Part shown: piece after piece, positions 34,234 through 42,889 of the stretch | How positions within the stretch are numbered: the stretch's first letter is position 1 | Layout of the letters: each line of letters opens with the position of its first letter | Assembly: GCF_023100905.1 (NCBI RefSeq) | Contig: NZ_CP064686.1 | Location: forward strand, 6,572,001-6,636,000 | Direction: 5' to 3' | Origin: Bradyrhizobium sp. 4 | Lineage (GTDB): Bacteria > Pseudomonadota > Alphaproteobacteria > Rhizobiales > Xanthobacteraceae | DNA: 64,000 nucleotides | The notes under the pieces: model-generated | The model's database searches: none | What the model saw: only the letters and a program-made list of their open reading frames with translations | What the model was told of the DNA's origin: nothing | Position numbers and translations under genes: made by a program

Positions 34234-36384
34234 CTAGTTATCGAGGAACGACCGCAGCTTCCGCGACCGCGACGGATGCTTCAGCTTGCGCAGGGCCTTC
34301 GCCTCGATCTGGCGAATACGCTCTCTCGTCACCGAGAACTGCTGGCCGACTTCTTCCAGCGTGTGGTCGGTGTTCATGCCGATGCCGAAGCGCATGCGCA
34401 GCACGCGTTCTTCGCGCGGGGTGAGCGAGGCCAGCACGCGCGTGGTGGTCTCGCGCAGGTTCGACTGGATCGCGGCGTCGATCGGCAGGATCGCGTTCTT
34501 GTCCTCGATGAAATCGCCGAGGTGTGAATCCTCTTCGTCACCGACCGGCGTCTCCAGCGACAAAGGCTCCTTGGCGATCTTGAGGACTTTTCGCACTTTC
34601 TCCAGCGGCATGCCGAGCTTCTCGGCCAGCTCTTCCGGGGTCGGCTCGCGGCCGATCTCGTTGAGCATCTGGCGCGAGGTGCGAACGATCTTGTTGATCG
34701 TCTCGATCATGTGCACGGGGATGCGGATGGTGCGCGCCTGGTCGGCGATCGAGCGGGTGATCGCCTGCCGGATCCACCACGTGGCGTAGGTCGAGAACTT
34801 GTAACCGCGGCGGTACTCGAACTTGTCGACCGCCTTCATCAGGCCGATGTTGCCTTCCTGGATCAGGTCAAGGAACTGCAGGCCGCGGTTGGTGTATTTC
34901 TTGGCGATCGAGATCACGAGACGGAGGTTGGCTTCCACCATCTCCTTCTTGGCCTGGCGGGCTTCGCGCTCGCCCTTCTGCACCGAGTGCACGATCTTGC
35001 GGAACTCGATGATCTCCAAGCCGGTCAGCGCCGCGAGCTGATGCACCTCGTGGCGGAGGTCCTTGATGCGGTCCTTCTCGTGATGGACGAAGTTCTTCCA
35101 GCCCTTGGCCGACAGCTTCGAGACACGGTTGAGCCAGCGCGGATCGAGCTCCGAGCCGGTGTAGTTGCGCAGGAAGTCCTCGCGCGCGACGCCGTGGCTG
35201 TCGGCAAGGCGCATCAGGCGGCCCTCATGCGAGACGAGGCGCTTGTTGATGTCGTAGAGCTGCTCGACCAGCGAGTCGATACGCGCCTGGTTCAGGCGCA
35301 GCGACTTCACCTCGACGATGATCTCGTCCTTGAGCTTGCGGTATTTGCGCTCCTGGTGCGGCGAGAGCGAAGGGCCGTGCGAGGTGCTCTCGAGCTGGTT
35401 CTGGATGTCCTGCTCTTGCAGCTTGCGCAGCTTCTTGTAGCTGTCGGCGATCTTGTCGAAGATCTCGACGACCTTCGGCTTGAGCTCGGCCTCGATCGCC
35501 GCAAGCGACATCTGGTTCTCGAACTCGTCGTCCTCGTCCATGTCGGCTTCGGCGGCGGACTCCGCCGGATCCTTCGCGGCGTCGCCGGCATTGCCGGGCG
35601 CAGGCGCGGCGCGGAACGGGGTCGGCGCCGGCGGTGCGGCGGGCGGGGCGACATGCGCGGGCGCGGCACCGGTGGCCTGGCTGCCTTCGGCCGTCGCTTC
35701 ACCGGTCTCGCCGTTCGGACCGGCGATCATCGCATTGTTCATGCCGGCCTTGGCATCGGGCCCGGCATAGGTGGCTTCGAGATCGATGATGTCACGAAGG
35801 AAGATCTTTCCTTCGTTGAGCTCGTCGCGCCAGATGATGATGGCCTGGAAGGTCAGCGGGCTTTCGCACAGCCCTGCGATCATCGCCTCGCGGCCGGCCT
35901 CGATGCGCTTGGCAATCGCGATTTCGCCTTCGCGCGACAGCAGCTCGACGGTGCCCATCTCGCGCAGATACATGCGCACGGGATCGTCGGTGCGCTCGCC
36001 CGGCTCGCTCTTCTTGACCTCGGTGACGGCCTTCTGGGTGACTTCGACGAGTTCGTTGTCGGTCTCGTCCTCGCTGCCCTCGTCCTTGTCCTCCTCGCCT
36101 TCGCTATCGTCGGCTTCGGTGACGTTGATGCCCATGTCCGAGAGCATGGACATGATGTCCTCGATCTGCTCGGGAGAGGTCTGGTCGGACGGCAAAACTT
36201 CGTTGAGCTGATCGAAGGTCACGAAGCCGCGCTTCTTGGCCTGCTTGATCATCTTCTTCACGGCCGCGTCGGACAGATCGAGCAACGGCGAGGGCGCGTC
36301 CTGGGAGTCCTTCTCCGGCGCGTCCGCTGCCTTGTCGTCTTTTTCCTTGTCCTTCGCCTGCAGCGTCTTTGCCTTGGTGGCCAT
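34234..36384 (-). CDS. rpoD: RNA polymerase primary sigma factor (sigma-70)
   Basis: This 716-residue protein is the housekeeping sigma factor. Region 1.1 lies in the N-terminal 110 residues (VKKMIKQAKKRGFVTFDQLNEVLP). Region 1.2 is DDPVRMYLREMGTVELLSREGE. A long acidic and Ala/Pro-rich non-conserved insert covers about residues 195-300. Regions 2.1-2.4 include NLRLVISIAKKYTNRGLQF and YKFSTYATWWIRQAITR, and region 4.2 is VTRERIRQIEAKALRKLKHPSR. AGGAG precedes the ATG. It follows dnaG by 378 bases on the same strand, a reduced form of the rpsU-dnaG-rpoD macromolecular-synthesis operon. Confidence 0.98.
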   Translation of the reverse strand: MATKAKTLQAKDKEKDDKAADAPEKDSQDAPSPLLDLSDAAVKKMIKQAKKRGFVTFDQLNEVLPSDQTSPEQIEDIMSMLSDMGINVTEADDSEGEEDKDEGSEDETDNELVEVTQKAVTEVKKSEPGERTDDPVRMYLREMGTVELLSREGEIAIAKRIEAGREAMIAGLCESPLTFQAIIIWRDELNEGKIFLRDIIDLEATYAGPDAKAGMNNAMIAGPNGETGEATAEGSQATGAAPAHVAPPAAPPAPTPFRAAPAPGNAGDAAKDPAESAAEADMDEDDEFENQMSLAAIEAELKPKVVEIFDKIADSYKKLRKLQEQDIQNQLESTSHGPSLSPHQERKYRKLKDEIIVEVKSLRLNQARIDSLVEQLYDINKRLVSHEGRLMRLADSHGVAREDFLRNYTGSELDPRWLNRVSKLSAKGWKNFVHHEKDRIKDLRHEVHQLAALTGLEIIEFRKIVHSVQKGEREARQAKKEMVEANLRLVISIAKKYTNRGLQFLDLIQEGNIGLMKAVDKFEYRRGYKFSTYATWWIRQAITRSIADQARTIRIPVHMIETINKIVRTSRQMLNEIGREPTPEELAEKLGMPLEKVRKVLKIAKEPLSLETPVGDEEDSHLGDFIEDKNAILPIDAAIQSNLRETTTRVLASLTPREERVLRMRFGIGMNTDHTLEEVGQQFSVTRERIRQIEAKALRKLKHPSRSRKLRSFLDN

Positions 36385-36762
36385 CCATTGCTCCTAAACG
36401 CGTTTCACACAGACGTTCGCCGCGCCCGCGTGAAATCACTTGAACCTGTTGCTCGATGCTCTCGCTTCGTCAGATCTCGACACGGAAAGGGCGGCGCGGA
36501 CCTCTTGTCGCCACCCCCGACCTTTCACTCGCCGGATTTGCCTAACGCTTCGTAGAGCCTCTTTGTCGCAGCGGATGCAGGTGTAGTGCCAACAGCAATT
36601 GCGCGGATTCATTCCTGACGCGTCTGTTCTGCCTGCGGCCGCCTGGTGGCCAAAGTGCTACAAGACCGTTAAGCCTCGATTAACCCTGTTTTTGCCGCCA
36701 AACCTCGGATTTGGCGAGTCTTTTAGCGGTTCCGGCACCGGCCGTCCGCATGATTCTTTCCA
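36385..36762 (-). promoter_or_regulatory. dnaG-rpoD intergenic region, no gene seen
   Basis: This 378-base gap between dnaG and rpoD probably holds rpoD promoters. A small minus-strand frame at 36680-36865 overlaps the end of dnaG in another frame and lacks a ribosome site, so it is not called. The rpoD ribosome site (AGGAGC) is near 36388-36393. Confidence 0.5.
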
Positions 36763-38772
36763 TCACACGCTCTTCTGGAACCGGCCCGACAGCTCGCCAA
36801 AACCCTCGATCAGGGCCTCGGTGCCATCGACTTCGCCTATCCGAGCCTTGACGTCGCGCAGCCACGCCATGTTGGCCTCGCTGGGATCCTCCCCCAAGGC
36901 CAGCTCGGCGTCTTTCAGCTCTCTAAGTAGTGAATGGTACTGCCGATGCAAGGCGACCAGCTGATGCCAGGTGGAGAGAACGTCGTCCCGTGCGGCGCCC
37001 TCGCGGGCGCCCCACACCGCCGCGGTCGTGATACCGCCCTCAACCCTTTGAAGGGCCTGCAAAAATCCGCCCTTCTCGAGGTCGCTGCGCATCTTCTCGG
37101 CGAGCTCCCCGGGGTCCGGCGAATGGTGATGGTCGTTGGCAAAGGCGGCGATGATGCCGGCCCTGAGCTTATGGACCTCGGGATGAGCGAGCTCCAGGGC
37201 CGCGACCTCCTCGAGGTGATCGTGCAGCAGCCAGGGGTGGTTGATCAGGATCTGCAGGATCAGGGCCTCCCGGCGGGAGATGGCGCTGCGCTGGCCGCGC
37301 ATGATCGGGCTTGCCGCGAGCTGCGCGCTCGCCGCCTGGTAGGGCCCGGAGGGCAGCTGGATCGGACCGGGCGGGCCGCGGCGGCCGCCAAATCCCTGAC
37401 CGCCGAATCGATTCGCGCCTCCCCCACCGCGGGGCTGGAACTGGCGACCGGGGCCGGGGCGGAAATTGCCACGGCCGCCACCAAAGCCGCCGCGTCCGCC
37501 TTCGGGGGCAAAGGCGCGCTGGAGCCGCTCGGCGAGATCCTGCCGGTAATAGCGCCGCACCACCTCGTCGCGGATGCCGTTGGAGAGCTCCTTGATGCGC
37601 GCCTCCAGCGCGGCGCGGCGCTCGGGCGTGGCGAAATTGCCGCCTTCGAGCTCGCGCGACCAGATCATCTCGGCGAGCGGACGCGCCGCCGCGATCACCT
37701 CCTCGATCGCGCCGCGACCGCCGGAGCGCACGAGATCGTCGGGGTCCTGCCCTTCCGGCAGCAGCGCAAAACGAAGACTCTTGCCGGGCGCGAGGAAGGG
37801 CAAGGCGAGGTCCGCGGCACGATACGCCGCCTTCTGGCCGGCGCGGTCGCCATCGAAGCAGAGGATCGGCTCGTCCGCCATCTTCCAGAGCAGCGCGAGC
37901 TGGTTTTCGGTAAGCGCGGTGCCGAGCGGCGCCACGCTGCCGGCAAAGCCCGCGGTGACCATGGCAATGACGTCGACATAGCCCTCGACCACGACCAGGG
38001 CGCTGCCGTCATGGGTGGCTTTGCGCGCCGTCTGGTGGTTGTAGAGATTGTCGCCCTTGTGGAAGAGCGGCGTCTCCGGCGAATTCAGGTACTTGGCCGG
38101 AACGTCCTTCTCCAGCGCGCGGCCGCCGAAGGCGATGACGCGGCCGCGCAAATCCGTGATCGGAAACATCACGCGGTCGCGGAAGCGGTCATAGGGCACG
38201 GGGATGTAGTTGCCGGCCACCAGCATGCCGGTCTCGACCATGTCGTCGACGGAGACGCCGAGCTTACCGAGATGCTCTTTCAGCGCGAAACGATCTGGTG
38301 GCGCATAGCCGAGCCGAAACTGCAATTGCGTCGCCGGCGAGATCGCACGGTCGGCGAGATAGCCCCGCGCCTTGGCGCCTACGCGCGAGGCCAGCGTCTC
38401 GGCAAAGAACTTGGCCGCGAGATCCATCACGTCGTGCAGCGAGCGGCGCCGCTGCTCCTGACGCGCCGCATCCGGCGTCACCGCCGGCAGCGGCAGGCCC
38501 GCCATATTGGCGAGTCGCTCCACGGCCTCCGCGAACGGCAGGCCCTCGGTCTCCATCATGAAGCTGATGATGTCGCCGTGCTTGCCCGAGGAGAAGTCGT
38601 GGTAAAAGCCCTTCTGGTCGTTGACGTAGAAGGACGGCGTCTTTTCCTGCTGGAACGGCGACAGCCCCTTCCACTCCCGCCCCGCCTTCTTCAGCTTGAC
38701 GCGCTTGCCCACGACTTCGGAGACCGAAAGCCTGGCACGCAGCTCGTCGAGGAATTGGGGCGTGAAGCGCAT
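36763..38772 (-). CDS. dnaG: DNA primase with degenerate zinc domain
   Basis: The 669-residue primase makes RNA primers at the replication fork. The N-terminal domain is recognisable (KGLSPFQQEKTPSFYV and FYHDFSSGKHGDIISF, residues 35-71), but the four zinc ligands of the CHC2 finger are replaced by Ser38, Gln41, Asp59 and Ser62. The catalytic core has the conserved basic motif and a TOPRIM domain (about residues 255-345, VVEGYVDVIAM, ILCFDGDRAGQ). Between core and C-terminal helicase-binding domain is a Gly/Arg/Phe-rich linker (about residues 421-474). It is longer than E. coli DnaG (581 residues) mainly because of this linker. Confidence 0.97.
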   Translation of the reverse strand: MRFTPQFLDELRARLSVSEVVGKRVKLKKAGREWKGLSPFQQEKTPSFYVNDQKGFYHDFSSGKHGDIISFMMETEGLPFAEAVERLANMAGLPLPAVTPDAARQEQRRRSLHDVMDLAAKFFAETLASRVGAKARGYLADRAISPATQLQFRLGYAPPDRFALKEHLGKLGVSVDDMVETGMLVAGNYIPVPYDRFRDRVMFPITDLRGRVIAFGGRALEKDVPAKYLNSPETPLFHKGDNLYNHQTARKATHDGSALVVVEGYVDVIAMVTAGFAGSVAPLGTALTENQLALLWKMADEPILCFDGDRAGQKAAYRAADLALPFLAPGKSLRFALLPEGQDPDDLVRSGGRGAIEEVIAAARPLAEMIWSRELEGGNFATPERRAALEARIKELSNGIRDEVVRRYYRQDLAERLQRAFAPEGGRGGFGGGRGNFRPGPGRQFQPRGGGGANRFGGQGFGGRRGPPGPIQLPSGPYQAASAQLAASPIMRGQRSAISRREALILQILINHPWLLHDHLEEVAALELAHPEVHKLRAGIIAAFANDHHHSPDPGELAEKMRSDLEKGGFLQALQRVEGGITTAAVWGAREGAARDDVLSTWHQLVALHRQYHSLLRELKDAELALGEDPSEANMAWLRDVKARIGEVDGTEALIEGFGELSGRFQKSV

Positions 38773-38963
38773 GGGCTCTGTGTAACGCGAAACCGTGTGA
38801 GTCGGGCGAAGGGATCAGGGATATAGGGACGGCCCGTCCAGAAGTCAGGTTTGTCAGGCTTATACGCGCTGTTCACAGCCCTTCGGTCATCCCGGGGCCC
38901 GCGGAGTGTGAGCCCGACTGCCAGGGGCCTTGAACCCGCCTCGGTTCCACGCTTCCATGGGCG

Positions 38964-39527
38964 ATGTTCAGGACCTTCCGAGGCGGCCAGAGTGGGGGTT
39001 GGCGCATCACCTCGATTTCGCCTGTGACGGGCGAACCCCTCGCCTTCATGCCGGCGCTGTCGGTCACCGACAGCGAGGCCATCGCATTGCCCCTGGTGCC
39101 CTCGCGCAATGCCTGGCGGCTGGTCGGCGCCGCGAGCAACTTGCGCTACACCGAGCGCGCCGAGAAGCAGCAGCTCACGGCCGTGCAGGCCGGCCTCGGC
39201 CGGCTGGAAGCGACCAGCGCGGCGCTGATCCCGATCCGCAAGTCGCAGGCCTGGTGGGAGCTGACCCAGGAAGAGCGCCGCAGGATCTTCGAGGACAAGT
39301 CGCATCACATCGCGAGCAGCCTGCGCTTCCTGCCTGCGATTGCGCGCCAGCTCTATCATTGCCGCGACCTCGGCGGGCCCTTCGATTTTCTGACCTGGTT
39401 CGAATTCGCGCCCGCGCACGCCTCGCTGTTCGAGGAGCTGGTTGCGATGCTGAGGCGGACCGAGGAGTGGAGTTATGTCGAGCGCGAGGTCGACGTCCGC
39501 GCGGTGAAGGAAGTGCTGTCGGCCTAG
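38964..39527 (+). CDS. Chlorite dismutase-like heme protein (short, dimeric type)
   Basis: The 187-residue protein resembles the short clade of chlorite dismutase-family proteins known from Nitrobacter. WRLVGAASNLRYTERAEK, SAALIPIRKSQAWW, SHHIASSLRFLPAIAR and the HCRDLGGPFDFLTWFEFAP stretch match that type. His114/115 in KSHH is the candidate proximal heme ligand and Arg134 in HCRD the candidate distal arginine. Proteins of this clade decompose chlorite to chloride and oxygen, although the physiological role in non-perchlorate reducers is unclear. Heme-synthesis (HemQ) function is unlikely in a Gram-negative. No strong ribosome site is seen. It ends overlapping the convergent next gene by three bases. 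Confidence 0.8.
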   Translation: MFRTFRGGQSGGWRITSISPVTGEPLAFMPALSVTDSEAIALPLVPSRNAWRLVGAASNLRYTERAEKQQLTAVQAGLGRLEATSAALIPIRKSQAWWELTQEERRRIFEDKSHHIASSLRFLPAIARQLYHCRDLGGPFDFLTWFEFAPAHASLFEELVAMLRRTEEWSYVEREVDVRAVKEVLSA

Positions 39528-39922
39528 TGATCGAGGAAGCGGCCGGATTCGATGCGCGGCAGATCGGTGACGGGCCAGTTGTAGATGTAGGTCCAGGCCG
39601 GTGCCGTCGCGCCGTCCGGGCCTGTCACGTCGACCAGCTGGCGCCGATATTCGGTCGGCGCCGGAAAGCCCTCGCCGCAGGCCTCGTACATGTCGAGCTC
39701 GCGCAACAGCTCGTCGGGCACGCCCAGGTGAAAGAGTTCGCCGTGGACGCGGTCGGACGGCACATCGGAGAGCAGCAGCCCCGGATAATGCTTCACCAGA
39801 ACGAGCCGGCCGCGGCAGGTCGCTTCACCCAGAAAATCCGCATGGCCCGCAAGCAACCGCGCCATCGGATGGTCGAAGCCGCGCATCAGCGTGCCGTAGA
39901 CGAAAAGACGATCGGAGGTCAT
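39524..39922 (-). CDS. Gamma-glutamylcyclotransferase-like protein (AIG2 fold)
   Basis: The 132-residue product has the GGCT-fold signature FVYGTLMRGFDHP at residues 7-19 and an acidic region around LDMYEACG that can supply the catalytic Glu. Enzymes of this fold cyclise gamma-glutamyl amines or amino acids to 5-oxoproline. The C-terminus (TYIYNWPVTDLPRIESGRF) is typical of the bacterial AIG2-like subgroup. Its TAG stop and the TAG stop of the chlorite dismutase-like gene share the bases CTAG (39524-39527). Confidence 0.88.
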   Translation of the reverse strand: MTSDRLFVYGTLMRGFDHPMARLLAGHADFLGEATCRGRLVLVKHYPGLLLSDVPSDRVHGELFHLGVPDELLRELDMYEACGEGFPAPTEYRRQLVDVTGPDGATAPAWTYIYNWPVTDLPRIESGRFLDH

Positions 39923-39967
39923 GGCCTTCTATAACCGTCAATCGGCAGCGTGCAAATCGCAGCAGAT

Positions 39968-40879
39968 CTACGAAGCCTCAGCCTCGACTTTCTCACCGCT
40001 GCGCTGCTCGTCCGACACCACCCTGATGGTGACGTCCATGGCGTCGAACGCGCCCGCAGCGCCGATATAGACGCCGTGCAGCGGGATCGCCTGGCGCGGA
40101 TCGCGTGCGACCGCGACGCGGATGAGGTCGCGGGTGCCGACGATGCCGTTGGTCGGATCGAATTCAATCCAGCCCGCGCTCGGCAGGTAGACCTGCACCC
40201 AGGCATGCGTCGAACCACCGCCGACATGGCGCTGCTCGATATCCTCCGGCAGGAAGATGTAGCCGGAGACGAATCGTGCGGCGATGCCGAGATGGCGCAG
40301 CGCCTCGATCATGAACAGCGCGTAGTCGCGGCAGGTTCCGCTACCGGACTGCAAGGTGTCGAGCGGATGCTGCGTGCCCAGCTCGTGGCGCTTGCGGTAC
40401 TTGAACCGCTCGCGGATGCCGTGGGTCATGCCGCTCAGGATCTTGAAGGTCGGCGTCGGCGCGTCCTCGTCGAGAAAGCCGCGCGCCCATTCCGCGATCT
40501 CGCCGTCGGGATCGGTGTATTGCGGGGTGATGTAGTGGACGAGGTCGGGAAATTCCTCGTCATCATACGCGAACGGATAGAAATAGGCCGAGTCGTCCGG
40601 CGTCAGCGCGAACTCCTCGACCGGATTGTGCTCGACGGTGACGTGCCAATCGAAGACCAGCGTGTCCGCGCGCTCGTCGAAATTCGCGATCGCGACGGAA
40701 TTGCCGAACACGTCGTGGATCCAGTGCAGCGACATCGGCTCGGGCGAGATCTCGAGCCTGGAGTCGAGCACGCGCAGATCATGCCCGTCGCGCGGACGCA
40801 GCATGATCCTGTGTTCGCCGAACGCCACCGGGCGGGTGTAGCGATATTCGGTCTTGTGATGAATCGTCAGCAGCGGCAT
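39968..40879 (-). CDS. Transglutaminase-like cysteine protease-fold protein
   Basis: This 303-residue protein has the bacterial transglutaminase N-terminal domain (LTIHHKTEYRYTRPVAFGEHRIMLRPRDGH, residues 4-33) and a transglutaminase core. The triad is intact: Cys in GSGTCRDYA, His in STHAWVQVYL and Asp in IEFDPTNG. Such proteins act as proteases or peptide amidases in the cytoplasm; cross-linking activity is not shown for this group. It lies 91 bases from the divergent N-formylglutamate amidohydrolase gene. A second, altered family member is at 44466-45272. Confidence 0.9.
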   Translation of the reverse strand: MPLLTIHHKTEYRYTRPVAFGEHRIMLRPRDGHDLRVLDSRLEISPEPMSLHWIHDVFGNSVAIANFDERADTLVFDWHVTVEHNPVEEFALTPDDSAYFYPFAYDDEEFPDLVHYITPQYTDPDGEIAEWARGFLDEDAPTPTFKILSGMTHGIRERFKYRKRHELGTQHPLDTLQSGSGTCRDYALFMIEALRHLGIAARFVSGYIFLPEDIEQRHVGGGSTHAWVQVYLPSAGWIEFDPTNGIVGTRDLIRVAVARDPRQAIPLHGVYIGAAGAFDAMDVTIRVVSDEQRSGEKVEAEAS

Positions 40880-40970
40880 CGTCAGGCAATCATGGTGAGG
40901 TCGGGCGGACCAATCTATAGCAATCCCGCCCGATTCTTCGGGGTGACTGCTGTTTCATTAGGCAATCAGG

Positions 40971-41777
40971 ATGGCTTTAGACACAATCGAGGCGACCAAT
41001 CAACTCCTCAGCGAGGGTGACGTCCCCCCAGTGCACGAGGTGAATGCGCAAGGGACCTCGCCTTTTCTGCTCACCTCGGACCACTACGGACGGGTCCTGC
41101 CGCGTGCGCTCGGCGATCTCGGCGTCGCGGGAGGCGAGCTGACGCGGCATATCGCCTGGGACATCGGCATTGCGGGGGTCGCCGACCGGCTCGCAGAGAT
41201 GCTGGGCGCACATCTGATCGCCCAGCGCTATTCGCGGCTGGTGATCGACTGCAACCGCCCGCCCGGCGCCGTGAGCTCTATCCCCCTGATTTCCGAAGCA
41301 ACCGCGATCCCGCGCAACGAGGGAATTTCGGAGCAGGAACGCAAAGCGCGCAGGCGCGAGATCTTCGAGCCCTATCACCGCCGTATCGAGGCCGCGATCG
41401 GCCGCCGCGTGCACGACAAGCGGCCGACAGTGCTGGTATCGCTGCACAGCTTCACCCCCGTTTACGCCGGCGTCGCGCGCCCCTGGCACATCGGCGCGCT
41501 CTACAATCGCGACACCGTGCTGCCGCAGCTGTTGCTCAGACATCTGAGCAGAGAGAGCGATCTCGTCGTCGGCGACAACGAGCCCTACGCGGTCAACGAC
41601 CTCACCGACTACACCATCCCCGTCCACGGCGAAGCCCGCGGCCTCGTCAACACCGGCATCGAGATCCGCCAGGATCTGATCGCGGACCAGTCCGGCCAGC
41701 AACAATGGGCCGAGCGGCTGGCGAGGATTTTTGCGGAGATCGAGCTGGAGCTGCGGGCAGAGAGGCTTATCGACTAG
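40971..41777 (+). CDS. N-formylglutamate amidohydrolase family protein
   Basis: The 268-residue protein resembles the N-formylglutamate deformylase/HutG-type family: PFLLTSDHYGRVLPRAL at the start, RLVIDCNRPP (about residues 87-96), VLVSLHSFTPVYAG (about 154-167) with a likely metal His, and YTIPVHGEARGLVNTGIEIR near the end. Family members hydrolyse N-formyl-L-glutamate to glutamate and formate, the last step of one histidine breakdown route. No hut genes are in the window, so the substrate could be different. Confidence 0.88.
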   Translation: MALDTIEATNQLLSEGDVPPVHEVNAQGTSPFLLTSDHYGRVLPRALGDLGVAGGELTRHIAWDIGIAGVADRLAEMLGAHLIAQRYSRLVIDCNRPPGAVSSIPLISEATAIPRNEGISEQERKARRREIFEPYHRRIEAAIGRRVHDKRPTVLVSLHSFTPVYAGVARPWHIGALYNRDTVLPQLLLRHLSRESDLVVGDNEPYAVNDLTDYTIPVHGEARGLVNTGIEIRQDLIADQSGQQQWAERLARIFAEIELELRAERLID

Positions 41778-41788
41778 CCCGATGGCGG

Positions 41789-42409
41789 TTATTTTGCCCT
41801 GGTCAGCGCCAGCCAGATGCCGCCGCCGATCATGAACCCGCCGGAGATGCGCGACATCATGCGGGTGCGGCGAGCCGAAAAGAACTTTCGGGCCCGCCCC
41901 GCGGCGATGGCGTAGAGCGCGTCCGTCATCACCGCAGTGACCATGAAGGTTGCACCCAGCAGCGCGACCTGCGGGAAGTGGTCGCGATTCATGTCCATGA
42001 ACTGCGGGATGAAGGCGCCGAAGAACACCAGCACCTTCGGGTTCGACAGCAGCACCAGGAAACCTTGCAGAAAGAATCCGCCGCGCGGCGGCGCCGGCGG
42101 CTGGTCGACATTGACGCCCTCGACCGGCGCCCAGATCAGCTTGATGCCGAGCCAAACCAGATAGGCGGCGCCGGCAAAGCGCACCCAGTCGAACCAGTAG
42201 CCCATGGTCGCCATCAGCGAGGTCAGGCCGACCGCGACGATGCCGATGACGATGGCGAGGCCGGCCTGCGCACCGGCCACATTGGTCAGCGCCGCACGCG
42301 TGCCGTGGCGCAGCCCGTTGGCGATGACGAGAGTGACGATCGGCCCCGGCAGCAGCGCCAGCGCAATGCAGGCGGCAAGGAAGGCGAGATAGGCTTGCAG
42401 AGACATCAT
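41789..42409 (-). CDS. LysE/RhtB family exporter (second copy)
   Basis: The 206-residue protein is another six-helix LysE-type exporter. It has IALALLPGPIVTLVIANGLRHGTRAAL near the N-terminus and GFLVLLSNPKVLVFFGAFIPQF (about residues 112-133). It shares the family signatures with the exporter at 28737-29348 but the sequences differ widely, so it is not a recent duplication. It is divergent from the ArsR-SRPBCC cassette, 165 bases apart, and convergent with the N-formylglutamate amidohydrolase gene. The substrate is unknown. Confidence 0.9.
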   Translation of the reverse strand: MMSLQAYLAFLAACIALALLPGPIVTLVIANGLRHGTRAALTNVAGAQAGLAIVIGIVAVGLTSLMATMGYWFDWVRFAGAAYLVWLGIKLIWAPVEGVNVDQPPAPPRGGFFLQGFLVLLSNPKVLVFFGAFIPQFMDMNRDHFPQVALLGATFMVTAVMTDALYAIAAGRARKFFSARRTRMMSRISGGFMIGGGIWLALTRAK

Positions 42410-42537
42410 GGGGAGGACTCGCTGAGAGCGGTTTGGGCATTAATGCATGACACTCAATGTCCGTCCAGCGCCGCAGCTCCCACGTCTTCATCTCCGGTGT
42501 CTGCAGGAACACGAGCCGCGCACGATGCATCACCGCC

Positions 42538-42567
42538 TTGACAGGCAACCATTTGGTTGCCTATTAT
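42538..42567 (+). promoter_or_regulatory. Sigma-70 promoter with ArsR operator in the spacer
   Basis: TTGACA (42538-42543) and TATTAT (42562-42567) are 18 bases apart. The spacer is almost wholly the palindrome AGGCAACC-ATTT-GGTTGCCT (42543-42562), the expected operator for the ArsR-type repressor encoded directly downstream. The start point would fall at or next to the ATG at 42575, giving a leaderless mRNA. Confidence 0.8.
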
Positions 42568-42574
42568 CGTCGCC

Positions 42575-42889
42575 ATGGATGAGGTCTTCAAAGCGCTCGC
42601 CGATGCGTCACGACGGTCGCTGCTCGACAGGCTTCACACCAGGAACGGCCAGACGCTGAACGAGCTCTGCGAAGGCCTCGCGATGACGCGCCAGGCGGTG
42701 ACCAAGCACCTTGCGATTCTGGAACAGGCCAACCTGGTCACGACCATCAGGCACGGCCGCGAGAAGCTGCACTATCTCAATCCGGTTCCGATCCATCAGA
42801 TCGGCGAGCGCTGGATCAAGAAATTCGAGCGCGGCAAGCTCGCCGCACTCGGCGAGTTGAAACGCCAGTTGGAGAAGCGTGATGAGTAA
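42575..42889 (+). CDS. ArsR-family repressor of SRPBCC cassette
   Basis: The 104-residue protein is a compact winged-helix ArsR-type regulator. MDEVFKALADASRRSLLDRL opens the domain and LCEGLAMTRQAVTKHLAILEQANLV is the recognition helix region, followed by the HGREKLHYLNP wing. It has no cysteines for metal sensing in the usual alpha-3 site except one Cys in LCEGL. This type commonly precedes SRPBCC/AHSA1 genes and represses its own operon. A perfect operator palindrome fills its promoter spacer. The next gene overlaps its stop by eight bases. Confidence 0.93.
   Translation: MDEVFKALADASRRSLLDRLHTRNGQTLNELCEGLAMTRQAVTKHLAILEQANLVTTIRHGREKLHYLNPVPIHQIGERWIKKFERGKLAALGELKRQLEKRDE

Noticed and set aside
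36680..36865. A 61-codon minus-strand gene between dnaG and rpoD
   Set aside because: Most of it overlaps the end of dnaG in another frame, and no ribosome site is present.
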